This document shows positions 1-7,697 of a DNA stretch of 26,808 nt, in pieces. How positions within the stretch are numbered: position 1 is the stretch's first letter; each line of letters opens with the position of its first letter. The notes under the pieces were generated by a model that made no database searches, was not told the DNA's origin, and saw only the letters and a list, made by a program, of their open reading frames with translations. Source of the DNA: an uncultured Clostridia bacterium (lineage in GTDB: Bacteria; Bacillota; Clostridia; Oscillospirales; CAG-272); NCBI GenBank assembly GCA_904501985.1, contig CAJGCT010000025.1, positions 1 to 26,808 on the forward strand, read 5' to 3'. Made by a program: the position numbers and the translations under genes.

Positions 1-1095
1 GAGATCCGCCATCAGCTTGCAAGAGTGGCGAAGGAGAAGAACCGTCTTTCAACCATAATCAACAACATGGATGAGGGACTGATAATCCTTGACAACGATC
101 TTCGCGTTATAATGCTCAATGACAGCGCATATTCCTGGCTTGGCACGTCCATACCCCGTGAGGAATGCGCAGGCAGACCTGTTTCGGAAATATGTGCCTC
201 GGCTGACATATGCCAGTGCATAGAGAGGGCAGATTCCGCAAATCTTATCCTTGACGGACGGCATCTTCAGCTTCATGTGAATCATGTGGTATCAAGTGCC
301 GAGCAGGTAGGACGAATCGGACTTATGCTTGATGTTACCGAACGCTCTCAGCTTGACAGAATAAAGCAGGAGTTTACCGCCAATGTGTCTCACGAGCTGA
401 AAACACCGCTCACCTCCATATCGGGATATGCGGAGCTTATTGAGTCCGGCATGGCAAAGGACGAGGACGCCGCCGTGTTTGCCGGACGCATACGCAGAGA
501 GAGTCAGCGTATGCTTGCGCTTATTTCCGATATTATCAAGCTTTCAAAGCTTGACGAGACACCGGACGGCGCGGTGCTTGAAGCTGTTGATCTCTACAAG
601 CTTGCCGCAGAATGCCGCGATATGCTTGAAATGAGCGCGGCACAGCACGAGGTCAGTGTAAATGTGGCAGGTGAGGCAAGCCTTGTAAGAGGTGTTCCGG
701 CGGAGCTCACCGAGCTTGTATACAACCTTATCGACAACGGTATACGGTATAACAGGCGCGGCGGAAGCGTGAATGTAAAGGTGACGTCGCCCTCTTACGG
801 AATCGGCGATCCCATTGCAATACTTACGGTCAGCGACACGGGTATCGGTATTGCAAAGGAGCATCAGTCGCGCATTTTCGAGCGATTCTACAGAGTTGAT
901 AAATCCCGCTCCAAGGCTACCGGCGGAACAGGTCTCGGACTTGCTATTGTAAAGCACGTTGCGGAGCGTCACGGCGCAAAAATCAACATTGACAGCCGTG
1001 TTGGCGAGGGAACAACCATAAGAGTTGAGTTTTACCTAACGGAAAACGATTCAAATAATGACAGTAATGAAAAAAAGGAGAACAGTCATGTGTAA
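1..1095 (+). CDS. PhoR-like sensor histidine kinase (5' truncated)
   Basis: This is the C-terminal 364 residues of a two-component sensor kinase; the frame is open to the window edge, so the N-terminal sensor part lies outside. In order it shows a PAS-like domain (IINNMDEGLIILD and following), a HisKA dimerisation helix with the phospho-acceptor histidine in VSHELKTPL (about residue 131 of the visible part), and an HATPase_c domain with N box (NLIDNGIRYN), G1 (DTGIGI), F box (FERFYRVD) and G2 (GGTGLGLAIVKH). The GTG at 25 is internal, since the reading continues upstream. The PAS-HisKA-HATPase order matches PhoR/WalK kinases. The downstream phosphate symporter gene, overlapping by 8 nt, favours PhoR and phosphate sensing. 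A partner response regulator would be expected just upstream, but that is inference. Confidence 0.93.
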   Translation, partial: EIRHQLARVAKEKNRLSTIINNMDEGLIILDNDLRVIMLNDSAYSWLGTSIPREECAGRPVSEICASADICQCIERADSANLILDGRHLQLHVNHVVSSAEQVGRIGLMLDVTERSQLDRIKQEFTANVSHELKTPLTSISGYAELIESGMAKDEDAAVFAGRIRRESQRMLALISDIIKLSKLDETPDGAVLEAVDLYKLAAECRDMLEMSAAQHEVSVNVAGEASLVRGVPAELTELVYNLIDNGIRYNRRGGSVNVKVTSPSYGIGDPIAILTVSDTGIGIAKEHQSRIFERFYRVDKSRSKATGGTGLGLAIVKHVAERHGAKINIDSRVGEGTTIRVEFYLTENDSNNDSNEKKENSHV

Positions 1096-2953
1096 GACAG
1101 GATTCAAACGTACAATGGTGATACTTACGGTGCTTTGTGTTATTTTCTACGGCATCGTTTGCGTATCGGCTGACGGCGGTGCCGAGGATGGACGGCTTTC
1201 GATTTTTAACTTTATTTCGCTTTTCGGCGGCGTTGCGCTGTTCCTTTTCGGTATGGATTATATGGGCAAGGGACTTGAAAAGAGTGCCGGCGGTTCTCTT
1301 GAGCGAATCCTTGAAAAGCTTACAAGCAATCCTATAAAGGGCGTACTGCTCGGTGCTATCGTTACCGCGGTTATTCAGTCCTCAGGTGCTACCACGGTCA
1401 TGGTTGTCGGCTTTGTAAACTCCGGTATTATGAAGCTTACACAGGCTATCGGTATCATAATGGGTGCAAACATCGGTACTACCGCAACGGCGTGGATTCT
1501 TACTCTTGCCGGCGGTGGCGGTGGCAGTACGGTCATGCAGCTTCTGAAAGCCAACAACCTTGCTGCGATCGCTGCGTTTATCGGTATTATCATGATAATG
1601 TTCGCAAAAAGCGGACGCAAGAAGGATATCGGCGGAATCTGCATCGGCTTTGCCGTGCTCATGTTCGGTATGACTATGATGACCGATGCACTCTCTCCCT
1701 TAAAGCACAATGAACAGTTTGCCGAGATTCTCGCGCTCTTTACAAACCCCATCCTCGGTCTCATTGCAGGTGCTGTGATAACCACCATTATGCAGTCCTC
1801 TTCCGCATCTGTCGGTATCATGCAGGCGATCTCCGCAACAGGCGCACTTCCGTTCGGTGCCGCTATTCCCATGATCATGGGTCAGAATATCGGAAGCACC
1901 ACCACAGCTATGATCTCCACCATCGGTGCAGGCATAAACGCAAAGCGTACTGCGGCTGTGCATTTCTACTTCAACGTTATCGGTACAACTGTGTTCCTTA
2001 TTGGATACTACACCCTTGACGCCATATTCGACTTCGGACTTGATAAAGTGCAGGTAACTTCTACTACCATTGCCATAACACATACCATATTCAATGTAGC
2101 TACCACGCTTCTCCTGCTCCCGTTCTACAAGCTTATCGGAAAGCTTGCAGAGGTTACAATAAAGAGCTCCAAGGAGAAAAAGGCGGCATCTGCGGCAGAA
2201 CAGTCCCTTCTTGATGATCGCTTCCTTGCGACTCCGTCTTTTGCACTTGAACAGTGCGTGTCGGTTATGAGCAAGATGGCTGACCTTTCTGTTGACAGCA
2301 TAAACCGTGCAATGGACCTTGTGGAAAAATATTCGGAGGCCGATGCCGAAGTTATCACAGAGCTTGAAAATGAAGTGGATAAGTACGAGGACAGACTCGG
2401 AACATATCTTGTCAAGCTGTCCTCGAAGGACCTCTCTATCGAGGATTCCAAGACCGCCACGCGTCTGCTCCATAATATAGGAGACCTTGAGCGTATAAGC
2501 GACCATGCGGTGAATATTCAGGAAGCGGCAGAGGAGATGAACAAGAAGGGAATTACCTTCTCGCCTGAAGCTAAAAAGGAGCTTAAGACCATATCTCTTG
2601 CGGTGTCTGAGATACTCACACTTACATATGATGCCCTTATTTCAAAGGATCTTCATGCGGCAACTCACATAGAGCCTCTTGAGCAGGTTATCGACGACCT
2701 CAAAGAGCAGATAAGAGCAAAGCACATCGACCGACTCCAGGGCGGCAAGTGCACCATCGAGCTTGGATTCATTCTCTCTGACCTTCTCACAAACTACGAG
2801 CGCGTATCCGACCATTGCTCCAACATTGCCGCTTGTATGATCAGAGCGGCGGAACAGTCCTACGATATGCACAAGTATTTAGCTGATCTTAAGAATGAGC
2901 ATCAGTTCATGGACGAATACCGCGCTTGTGCCGCAAAATATTCCATTGACTAA
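1088..2953 (+). CDS. Na+/phosphate cotransporter (NptA/PF02690) with PhoU-like C-terminal domain
   Basis: This is a membrane symporter of the Na/Pi cotransporter II family, expected to import phosphate with sodium. The start is the ATG at 1088, 7 nt after AAGGAG, inside the last codons of the kinase gene; an in-frame start at 1058 has no comparable site. The 621-residue product begins with a hydrophobic leader (about residues 10-27). It then carries the duplicated family core: QSSGATT (97-103) followed by GANIGTTATA, and QSSSASVG (236-243) followed by GQNIGSTTTA. From about residue 375 to the end it is soluble and helical, resembling PhoU, a usual fusion in bacterial members. Coupling to the kinase gene suggests phosphate-responsive expression. 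The substrate is assigned by family only. Confidence 0.92.
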   Translation: MCKTGFKRTMVILTVLCVIFYGIVCVSADGGAEDGRLSIFNFISLFGGVALFLFGMDYMGKGLEKSAGGSLERILEKLTSNPIKGVLLGAIVTAVIQSSGATTVMVVGFVNSGIMKLTQAIGIIMGANIGTTATAWILTLAGGGGGSTVMQLLKANNLAAIAAFIGIIMIMFAKSGRKKDIGGICIGFAVLMFGMTMMTDALSPLKHNEQFAEILALFTNPILGLIAGAVITTIMQSSSASVGIMQAISATGALPFGAAIPMIMGQNIGSTTTAMISTIGAGINAKRTAAVHFYFNVIGTTVFLIGYYTLDAIFDFGLDKVQVTSTTIAITHTIFNVATTLLLLPFYKLIGKLAEVTIKSSKEKKAASAAEQSLLDDRFLATPSFALEQCVSVMSKMADLSVDSINRAMDLVEKYSEADAEVITELENEVDKYEDRLGTYLVKLSSKDLSIEDSKTATRLLHNIGDLERISDHAVNIQEAAEEMNKKGITFSPEAKKELKTISLAVSEILTLTYDALISKDLHAATHIEPLEQVIDDLKEQIRAKHIDRLQGGKCTIELGFILSDLLTNYERVSDHCSNIAACMIRAAEQSYDMHKYLADLKNEHQFMDEYRACAAKYSID

Positions 2954-2956
2954 AGG

Positions 2957-3643
2957 CTAATCATCACCTAAAATAAGCTCTGAAACGGTTACGAATTCGT
3001 AGCCGTTTCTTTTTAATTCCGGAAGAAATCTGCGAAGTGCTTCGGGGGTGGGACTGTTATTTCCGATAAAATCGTGGCAGAGGATTATAGAGCCGGATTC
3101 GGTGTTCTCAAGTACAGTTTCCACTATTTTGTCGACGGTGGGGTGCGACCAATCTCTGGTGTCCACAGTCCAAAGCACCACCTCGTAATCAAGCTCTGCC
3201 GCAACACGGCGGACGGTATCACTGTATTTTCCCTCAGGCGGTCTGAATAGCCTCGGACGGTATTTGGCAAGCTCAAATATAAGCTCCTCGGTGCTTACAA
3301 TCTCGTTTGCAAGGGAGTCCTCGGTCACTTCCGATATGTGGGGATGCGACCATGTGTGGCTTGCAACCTCATGTCCCTCGGCAAGCTCGCGGAGTATCAG
3401 CTCGGGATAACGCTGTGCAAGCTGTCCCACTACAAAAAACGTGGCTTTTATATCGTATTCCTTGAGGATATCCAGTATCTCCGCGGTGTATTTGTAGTGC
3501 GGACCGTCGTCAAAGGTGATTGCTATACGTTTTGAATCGTTTCCGCAGGAAAAATAGACGTCCGCAAGGCTGTCATCTGCATGAAGCGAAAAGGCGAGGA
3601 AAAAGGGCACAATTAAACAAAAAAATCTTTTTATACGCCGCAT
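2957..3643 (-). CDS. secreted polysaccharide deacetylase (NodB domain, CE4)
   Basis: The protein has 228 residues and a typical signal peptide (two Arg and a Lys, then FFCLIVPFFLAFSL, residues 7-20). A NodB domain fills the rest. The CE4 motifs are TFDDGP (43-48, catalytic base and metal Asp), HTWSHP (96-101, metal His96 and His100), RPPEG (134-138), WTVDTRDW (158-165) and LCHDF (188-192). Metal and catalytic residues all appear present, so it should be an active metal-dependent N-deacetylase acting outside the membrane on an N-acetylated glycan, perhaps peptidoglycan. Its ATG lies inside the end of the upstream deacetylase gene (13-nt overlap), so the two are co-transcribed and probably translationally coupled. 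The exact substrate cannot be read from sequence. Confidence 0.9.
   Translation of the reverse strand: MRRIKRFFCLIVPFFLAFSLHADDSLADVYFSCGNDSKRIAITFDDGPHYKYTAEILDILKEYDIKATFFVVGQLAQRYPELILRELAEGHEVASHTWSHPHISEVTEDSLANEIVSTEELIFELAKYRPRLFRPPEGKYSDTVRRVAAELDYEVVLWTVDTRDWSHPTVDKIVETVLENTESGSIILCHDFIGNNSPTPEALRRFLPELKRNGYEFVTVSELILGDD
2982..3014 (+). terminator. Rho-independent terminator inside the 3' end of the convergent deacetylase gene
   Basis: The arms 2982-2995 (GAAACGGTTACGAA) and 2996-3009 (TTCGTAGCCGTTTC) are complementary over 14 bases with one G-U pair, followed by TTTTT at 3010-3014. It lies 28 bases after the symporter stop and would end the plus-strand transcript. The same bases encode residues close to the C-terminus of the deacetylase on the other strand. 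Confidence 0.75.
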
Positions 3644-4413
3644 AATTCCGTAATCGAGCCTATTCTGTAGCCGTCAGCTTCAAGACCTGTGAGAAATTCG
3701 TCAAGTATCGCGGCGTTGGTTTCTGATGTGGGGTGAAGCAGTAAGATTTCACCGTTGTGGAGACGTGTGTTAAGCTTTTTAAGTGCAGATGCGGGAGAGG
3801 GTTGGTTTTTGTTGTCCCAATCGGCATAAGCGCAGCTCCAAAATACGGTTTTATAGCCCATTTCCGAAAGAATCTTCATATTGTTCTCGGAAAAGCATCC
3901 CTCTGGCGGTCTGTAGAGCTTTGCCATCCTTTCTCCTGTCAGCTCAAGACATAGCTTTTCAAGTCCGTGAAGCTCCGATTCAAATGCCGCCCTGTCAGCC
4001 GCCGCCATGTTTCGGTGTGACATGGTATGGTTTGCAACGGTGTGTCCCTCGGCAAACATACGCCGAACAAGGTCTGTGTTTTCCGATATAACGTGTTCAA
4101 GGACGAAAAATGTGCCTTGCGCGTTGTGCTTTTTCAGGATGTCGAGAATTTTTGCCACATTTCCGTTTTCATATCCCACATCAAAGGTGAGATATATCAC
4201 CTTGTCGGCACAGTCGTCGCCGTGCTCGCGGTCAATATAAACGCCGCCGAGGTCCTCTACAAATTTAAATTCCGATGGAAGCGGCGGCTGTGTGTGGCTG
4301 TCGTTGGGTTTGCAGTACCAGCGAAGCTCGGCTGTACTCGCCGCGGCACTTACAGGTGCAATAATCACGGATGCCGCACAGAGTACCGATAGTGTTCTTG
4401 TGAATATATTCAT
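3631..4413 (-). CDS. PdaA-like polysaccharide deacetylase (delta-lactam-type)
   Basis: The protein has 260 residues, an N-terminal signal peptide (about 1-25) and a NodB domain. The first motif is YLTFDVGYENG (74-84) rather than TFDDGP. This GYENG form with a substituted second Asp is characteristic of PdaA, the peptidoglycan N-acetylmuramic acid deacetylase needed for muramic delta-lactam in spore cortex. Other motifs are NHTMSH (128-133), RPPEG (168-172) and LLLHPTSETNA (224-234). The start at 4413 is preceded by AAAGGAG at good spacing. It is the first gene of a two-gene unit. The PdaA subfamily call rests on motif 1 and general length (B. subtilis PdaA is about 263 residues) and would imply a spore former; a vegetative wall deacetylase is the alternative. 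Confidence 0.82.
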   Translation of the reverse strand: MNIFTRTLSVLCAASVIIAPVSAAASTAELRWYCKPNDSHTQPPLPSEFKFVEDLGGVYIDREHGDDCADKVIYLTFDVGYENGNVAKILDILKKHNAQGTFFVLEHVISENTDLVRRMFAEGHTVANHTMSHRNMAAADRAAFESELHGLEKLCLELTGERMAKLYRPPEGCFSENNMKILSEMGYKTVFWSCAYADWDNKNQPSPASALKKLNTRLHNGEILLLHPTSETNAAILDEFLTGLEADGYRIGSITELCGV

Positions 4414-4492
4414 TTTTTACTCCTTTCATTTTCGTTTTATGGCGTCAAAATTGGCGCACATATAAATTTCCCGATTTTTTTATAAAATCACC

Positions 4493-4521
4493 TTGATTTT
4501 TTCGCCAATATAGGTTATAAT
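4493..4521 (+). promoter_or_regulatory. candidate upstream sigma-A promoter for the argG region
   Basis: TTGATT (4493-4498), a 17-base spacer and TATAAT (4516-4521) form a good sigma-A promoter reading towards argG, about 360 bases from its ATG. It could serve as a second, longer transcript start. No good coding sequence begins directly after it. The rest of 4414-4657 is AT-rich with no other gene that I can support; a weaker TTGGCG/TTATAA pair on the minus strand may drive the deacetylase genes. Confidence 0.45.
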
Positions 4522-4623
4522 ATAAGGTAGCGTGCCGATGTTTTGGAAAATGTGAAAAAATGTATAAAATTTGCGGTATACACGGAATTTATACATATTT
4601 ATCACTTTTATATAAAACATCGA

Positions 4624-4641
4624 GGTGAATATTTATACATG
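4624..4641. promoter_or_regulatory. possible ArgR/AhrC operator (ARG box)
   Basis: GTGAATATTTATACATG contains TGAAT-ATTT-ATACA, one mismatch from the ARG-box half-site arrangement TGAAT-N4-ATTCA. It lies 18 bases before the -35 of the argG promoter. Two looser, related stretches, TTGAATTTATGCA (4658-4670) and ATGTATAATATATGCAT (4679-4694), overlap the promoter elements themselves. ArgR repression of arg genes is established in Firmicutes; binding here is inferred. Confidence 0.45.
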
Positions 4642-4657
4642 TTATGCCATAATTATC

Positions 4658-4686
4658 TTGAATTTATGCAAAAAACAATGTATAAT
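4658..4686 (+). promoter_or_regulatory. argG-operon sigma-A promoter
   Basis: TTGAAT (4658-4663), a 17-base spacer and a perfect TATAAT (4681-4686) give a strong promoter about 190 bases before argG. Transcription would start near 4693, producing a long leader packed with inverted repeats. ARG-box-like sequence overlaps both hexamers, as expected for repression by arginine. Confidence 0.7.
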
Positions 4687-4723
4687 ATATGCATAATAAA
4701 AATTCTATCAAAAGAGGTACATA

Positions 4724-4865
4724 GCGTGAAAGCTTATATAACGCAAGCGTTTGTTAACTGTTCACGCAAAAAAATTCAAATTAAAAATGGGTCCCGTCCC
4801 ATTTTTGTTTGCAAAGCAAACACATTTGAATTTCATTAAATTTATTGTGCCGCCTTCATGGCGGC
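4724..4865 (+). promoter_or_regulatory. structured argG mRNA leader (nested hairpins)
   Basis: Several perfect inverted repeats follow each other. GCGTGAA (4724-4730) pairs with TTCACGC (4761-4767) and encloses AACGC-AA-GCGTT. AAATTCAAAT (4772-4781) pairs with ATTTGAATTT (4824-4833) and encloses two abutting hairpins: AAAAATGGG/CCCATTTTT (4783-4791/4798-4806) and GTTTGC-AAA-GCAAAC (4807-4821). GCCGCC-TTCAT-GGCGGC (4849-4865) ends five bases before the argG ribosome site GGGAG (4870-4874). The hairpin ending in TTTTTG could act as a weak terminator. The layout suggests RNA-level control of argG; no known riboswitch class is recognised. Confidence 0.55.
4726..4839 (+). CDS. possible 37-residue leader peptide upstream of argG
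   Basis: A GTG at 4726 follows AAAGAGG (4711-4717) by 8 bases and opens a 37-codon frame, MKAYITQAFVNCSRKK to a TAA at 4837-4839, all between the promoter and argG. It contains two arginine codons (cgc, cgt) and a cluster of lysines, but no run of arginines like a classical attenuator. The same bases form the leader stems, so the open frame may be incidental to RNA structure. No homologue is recognised. Confidence 0.25.
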   Translation: MKAYITQAFVNCSRKKIQIKNGSRPIFVCKANTFEFH

Positions 4866-4880
4866 GGATGGGAGATTAAA

Positions 4881-6110
4881 ATGGATAAGAAAAACATCAA
4901 AAAAGTAGTGCTTGCATACTCCGGCGGTCTTGATACATCTATCATCATTCCGTGGCTGAAGGAAAACTACAACAACTGCGAGGTTATCGCTGTTTCCGGT
5001 GACGTTGGTCAGGGAACCGAGCTTGACGGACTTGAAGAGAAGGCAATAAAGACCGGTGCTTCCAAGCTCTATATTGAGGACCTTAAGGAAGAATACATCA
5101 CCGATTACATCTGGCCCTGCCTTAAGGCTGACGCAAAATACGAGGATTATCTTCTCGGTACGTCCCATGCACGTCCCTGCATTGCAAAGCGTCTTGTTGA
5201 GATTGCAAAGGCTGAGGGCGCAGATGCTATCTGCCACGGCTGTACCGGTAAGGGCAACGACCAGGTGCGTTTTGAACTGACCATAAAGGCATTTGCTCCC
5301 GACATGGCTATCATCGCTCCATGGCGTGAGTGGGATATCAAGTCCCGCGACGATGTGATCGACTACGCAGAGGCACACACTATTCCCCTTAAGATAAACC
5401 GCGAGACAAACTACAGCAAGGACAAGAACCTGTGGCATCTTTCCCACGAGGGTATGGACCTTGAATCCCCTGCAAACGAGCCGCAGTACAACAAGCCCGG
5501 CTTTCTTGAGCTTGGCGTATCCCCCGAAATGGCTCCCGACAAGCCTACATACGTAAAGATTCACTTTGAAAAGGGTGTTCCCACCGCAGTTGACGGCAAG
5601 GAAATGGGGCCCGTGGAGCTTGTAACTTATCTTAACGAGATCGGCGGTGCAAACGGCATCGGACTTCTCGACATCGTTGAGAACCGTCTTGTTGGTATGA
5701 AGAGCCGCGGCGTATACGAGACTCCTGCCGGAACTATTCTTTACAAGGCACACAACGTACTTGAGACCATCACTCTTGACAAGGAGACCTTCCACTTCAT
5801 GCAGGCACAGGTAGCTCCCAAGATGGCTGATCTCTGCTACAACGGTCAGTGGTTTACACCTCTGCGTGAAGCTCTCTGCGCCTTTGTTGACAAGGTAAAT
5901 GAGACCGTTACCGGTGATGTTACTCTTAAGCTTTACAAGGGCAACATTATGAATGCAGGTGTTACATCTCCCTATACTCTTTACGATGAGCAGACCGCAT
6001 CCTTCGGCGAGGATGAAGATTACAACCAGGCTGATTCAAGAGGCTTTATCAACCTCTTCGGTCTCCCGATCAAGGTTAAGGCGAAGCTTGACGCGAAGCG
6101 TGGGAATTAA
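4881..6110 (+). CDS. argG: argininosuccinate synthase
   Basis: ArgG joins citrulline and aspartate with ATP to make argininosuccinate, the penultimate step of arginine synthesis, in the cytoplasm. The 409-residue protein opens with the N-type ATP pyrophosphatase P-loop VLAYSGGLDTS (10-20). It continues with other conserved stretches such as GCTGKGNDQVRFE and INRETNYSKDKNLWHLSHEG. The ATG at 4881 is chosen because GGGAG ends 6 bases before it; the frame is open 12 codons further up from a TTG that lies inside a hairpin. Length agrees with the family (about 400). It heads an eight-gene plus-strand arg cluster and is separated from argH by 207 bases of GC-rich inverted repeats. Confidence 0.97.
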   Translation: MDKKNIKKVVLAYSGGLDTSIIIPWLKENYNNCEVIAVSGDVGQGTELDGLEEKAIKTGASKLYIEDLKEEYITDYIWPCLKADAKYEDYLLGTSHARPCIAKRLVEIAKAEGADAICHGCTGKGNDQVRFELTIKAFAPDMAIIAPWREWDIKSRDDVIDYAEAHTIPLKINRETNYSKDKNLWHLSHEGMDLESPANEPQYNKPGFLELGVSPEMAPDKPTYVKIHFEKGVPTAVDGKEMGPVELVTYLNEIGGANGIGLLDIVENRLVGMKSRGVYETPAGTILYKAHNVLETITLDKETFHFMQAQVAPKMADLCYNGQWFTPLREALCAFVDKVNETVTGDVTLKLYKGNIMNAGVTSPYTLYDEQTASFGEDEDYNQADSRGFINLFGLPIKVKAKLDAKRGN

Positions 6111-6137
6111 GCATTCTGCTTAAACGATTGATTATTT

Positions 6138-6225
6138 AAGGGGCGGCTGCCCCTTACGCCCGCTTTGCGGGCTATCCCTGATGTCGGGGGAGCGCTGCGC
6201 TCAGGCGCCGCTCCGCCCCCCCGAC
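6138..6225 (+). repeat. GC-rich hairpin cluster between argG and argH
   Basis: Back-to-back inverted repeats: AAGGGGC/GCCCCTT (6138-6144/6149-6155), GCCCGC-TTT-GCGGGC (6158-6172), and GTCGGGGG/CCCCCGAC (6183-6190/6218-6225) enclosing GAGCG-CTG-CGCTC. It is much richer in G+C than its surroundings and has the look of a dispersed intergenic element. It breaks the otherwise tight arg cluster. Confidence 0.65.
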
Positions 6226-6227
6226 GC

Positions 6228-6258
6228 CCCCACCGGCTCGGCTGTGGGGAAATTTTTT
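6228..6258 (+). terminator. candidate terminator/attenuator before argH
   Basis: CCCCAC (6228-6233) pairs with GTGGGG (6244-6249) around a 10-base loop, then AAATTTTTT (6250-6258). The AAA between stem and T-run weakens it, so partial termination is more likely than a complete stop. It would lower argH and downstream expression relative to argG unless another promoter exists. Confidence 0.5.
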
Positions 6259-6317
6259 GGTTTTACAGAACATTTGGAAAGGATGCGGATTCAAGCGATT
6301 CCGCACGGAATATTAAG

Positions 6318-7697
6318 ATGAAACTCTGGCAAGGACGTTTTAAAAAGGATGTTGATTCCCGTGTTAACGACTTCAACTCCTCTATTTCTTTTGACGGAAG
6401 AATGTACCGTCAGGACATAACAGGCTCTATCGCTCACGCAACTATGCTTGGCGAGTGCGGTATTATTGAAAAGAGTGAGTCTGATAAAATAGTGGCGGCA
6501 CTCACTGAGATACTTTCCGACATCGAGGACGGAAAGCAGGAGTTTTCCGTTGACGCCGAGGATATCCATATGAATATCGAAACAATCCTGACAAGCCGTA
6601 TCGGCGACACCGGTAAGCGTCTGCATACCGCAAGAAGCCGCAACGATCAGGTGGCTCTGGATATTCGTATGTATCTGCTCGACGAGATAAAAGTTATAAA
6701 GAAACGTGTGCTGGAGCTTCTCGCTGCAATATCGGACAAGGCTAAGCTTCACACCGACACTGTTATGGCAGGCTACACTCATCTTCAGCGTGCTCAGCCT
6801 GTGACCTTTGCGCACTACATCCTTGCCTATGCGCAGATGCTCATGCGCGACTATGACAGACTCTGTGACACCGAGCGACGCACGGCTGTAATGCCGCTCG
6901 GCTCAGGTGCGCTTGCTTCCACCACCTATCCAATAAACCGTGAGCGTGTGGCGGAGCTTCTCGGATTCCCAAAAGTCACCGAAAACTCAATTGACGGTGT
7001 TTCTGACAGAGATTTTGTTTTGGAGCTTTCATCTGATTTATCGCTTCTTATGATGCACATGAGCCGTTTTTCCGAGGAGATCATTCTCTGGTGCTCCTCC
7101 GAGTTCGGATTTATTGAGCTTGACGATGCTTTTTCTACAGGCTCTTCCATTATGCCCCAGAAAAAGAACCCCGACGTTGCGGAGCTTGTCCGCGGAAAGA
7201 CGGGCAGGGTATACGGCGACATGATGGCACTGTATTCCATGATGAAATCTCTCCCCCTTGCGTATAACAAGGATATGCAGGAGGACAAGGAAGCCATATT
7301 CGATGCTATCGACAACACTCTCATATGCCTTGAGGTGTTCACCTCCATGTTTGCCACAATGACTGTACGCGCAGACAGACTGAGACGTGCGGCGGCGCAG
7401 GGCTTCATCAACGCCACCGACCTTGCGGATTACCTTGTCAAGAAAGGAATGCCGTTCCGCGATGCTTACAAGGTTTCGGGAACGCTTGTTGCGTACTGCA
7501 TTGATAACAGCAAGACTCTTGAGGAGCTTTCTGTTTCCGAGCTTCGCGATGTGTGCGAAATATTCGACGAGGATGTGTACGAGGCTATCGACCTTATGAA
7601 CTGTGTAAACGGCAGAAAGGTCCGCGGCGGTCCTGCAAAGGAATCCGTGCTTTATCAGATAGAGATCGTCGATCGCTTTTTGGAGGAAAACAAATGA
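6318..7697 (+). CDS. argH: argininosuccinate lyase
   Basis: ArgH splits argininosuccinate into arginine and fumarate, the last step of the pathway. The 459-residue product starts MKLWQGRF, the standard family N-terminus. It carries the catalytic THLQRAQP (His155) and the fumarase/aspartase-superfamily signature GSSIMPQKKNP (275-285), which includes the catalytic serine. The ATG at 6318 was chosen from this N-terminus and the family length (about 460). The frame stays open upstream to 6165, but that extension translates the GC-rich repeats. The ribosome site is weak (GGAA at 6307-6310, 7-base spacing). The stop overlaps the argC start (ATGA), showing coupling to argC. Confidence 0.97.
   Translation: MKLWQGRFKKDVDSRVNDFNSSISFDGRMYRQDITGSIAHATMLGECGIIEKSESDKIVAALTEILSDIEDGKQEFSVDAEDIHMNIETILTSRIGDTGKRLHTARSRNDQVALDIRMYLLDEIKVIKKRVLELLAAISDKAKLHTDTVMAGYTHLQRAQPVTFAHYILAYAQMLMRDYDRLCDTERRTAVMPLGSGALASTTYPINRERVAELLGFPKVTENSIDGVSDRDFVLELSSDLSLLMMHMSRFSEEIILWCSSEFGFIELDDAFSTGSSIMPQKKNPDVAELVRGKTGRVYGDMMALYSMMKSLPLAYNKDMQEDKEAIFDAIDNTLICLEVFTSMFATMTVRADRLRRAAAQGFINATDLADYLVKKGMPFRDAYKVSGTLVAYCIDNSKTLEELSVSELRDVCEIFDEDVYEAIDLMNCVNGRKVRGGPAKESVLYQIEIVDRFLEENK

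Noticed and set aside
4543..4839. 98-codon open frame upstream of argG
   Set aside because: It starts at TTG without a ribosome site and runs through promoter hexamers and stems. Only its last 37 codons have a plausible start, listed at low confidence.
6165..6317. N-terminal extension of argH
   Set aside because: It translates the GC-rich hairpin repeats into Pro/Arg/Gly-rich sequence; known ArgH proteins start at MKLWQGRF.
6283..6319. 12-codon frame whose TGA overlaps the argH ATG
   Set aside because: The purine-rich stretch sits directly against its ATG, leaving no proper ribosome-site spacing, and nothing else supports it.
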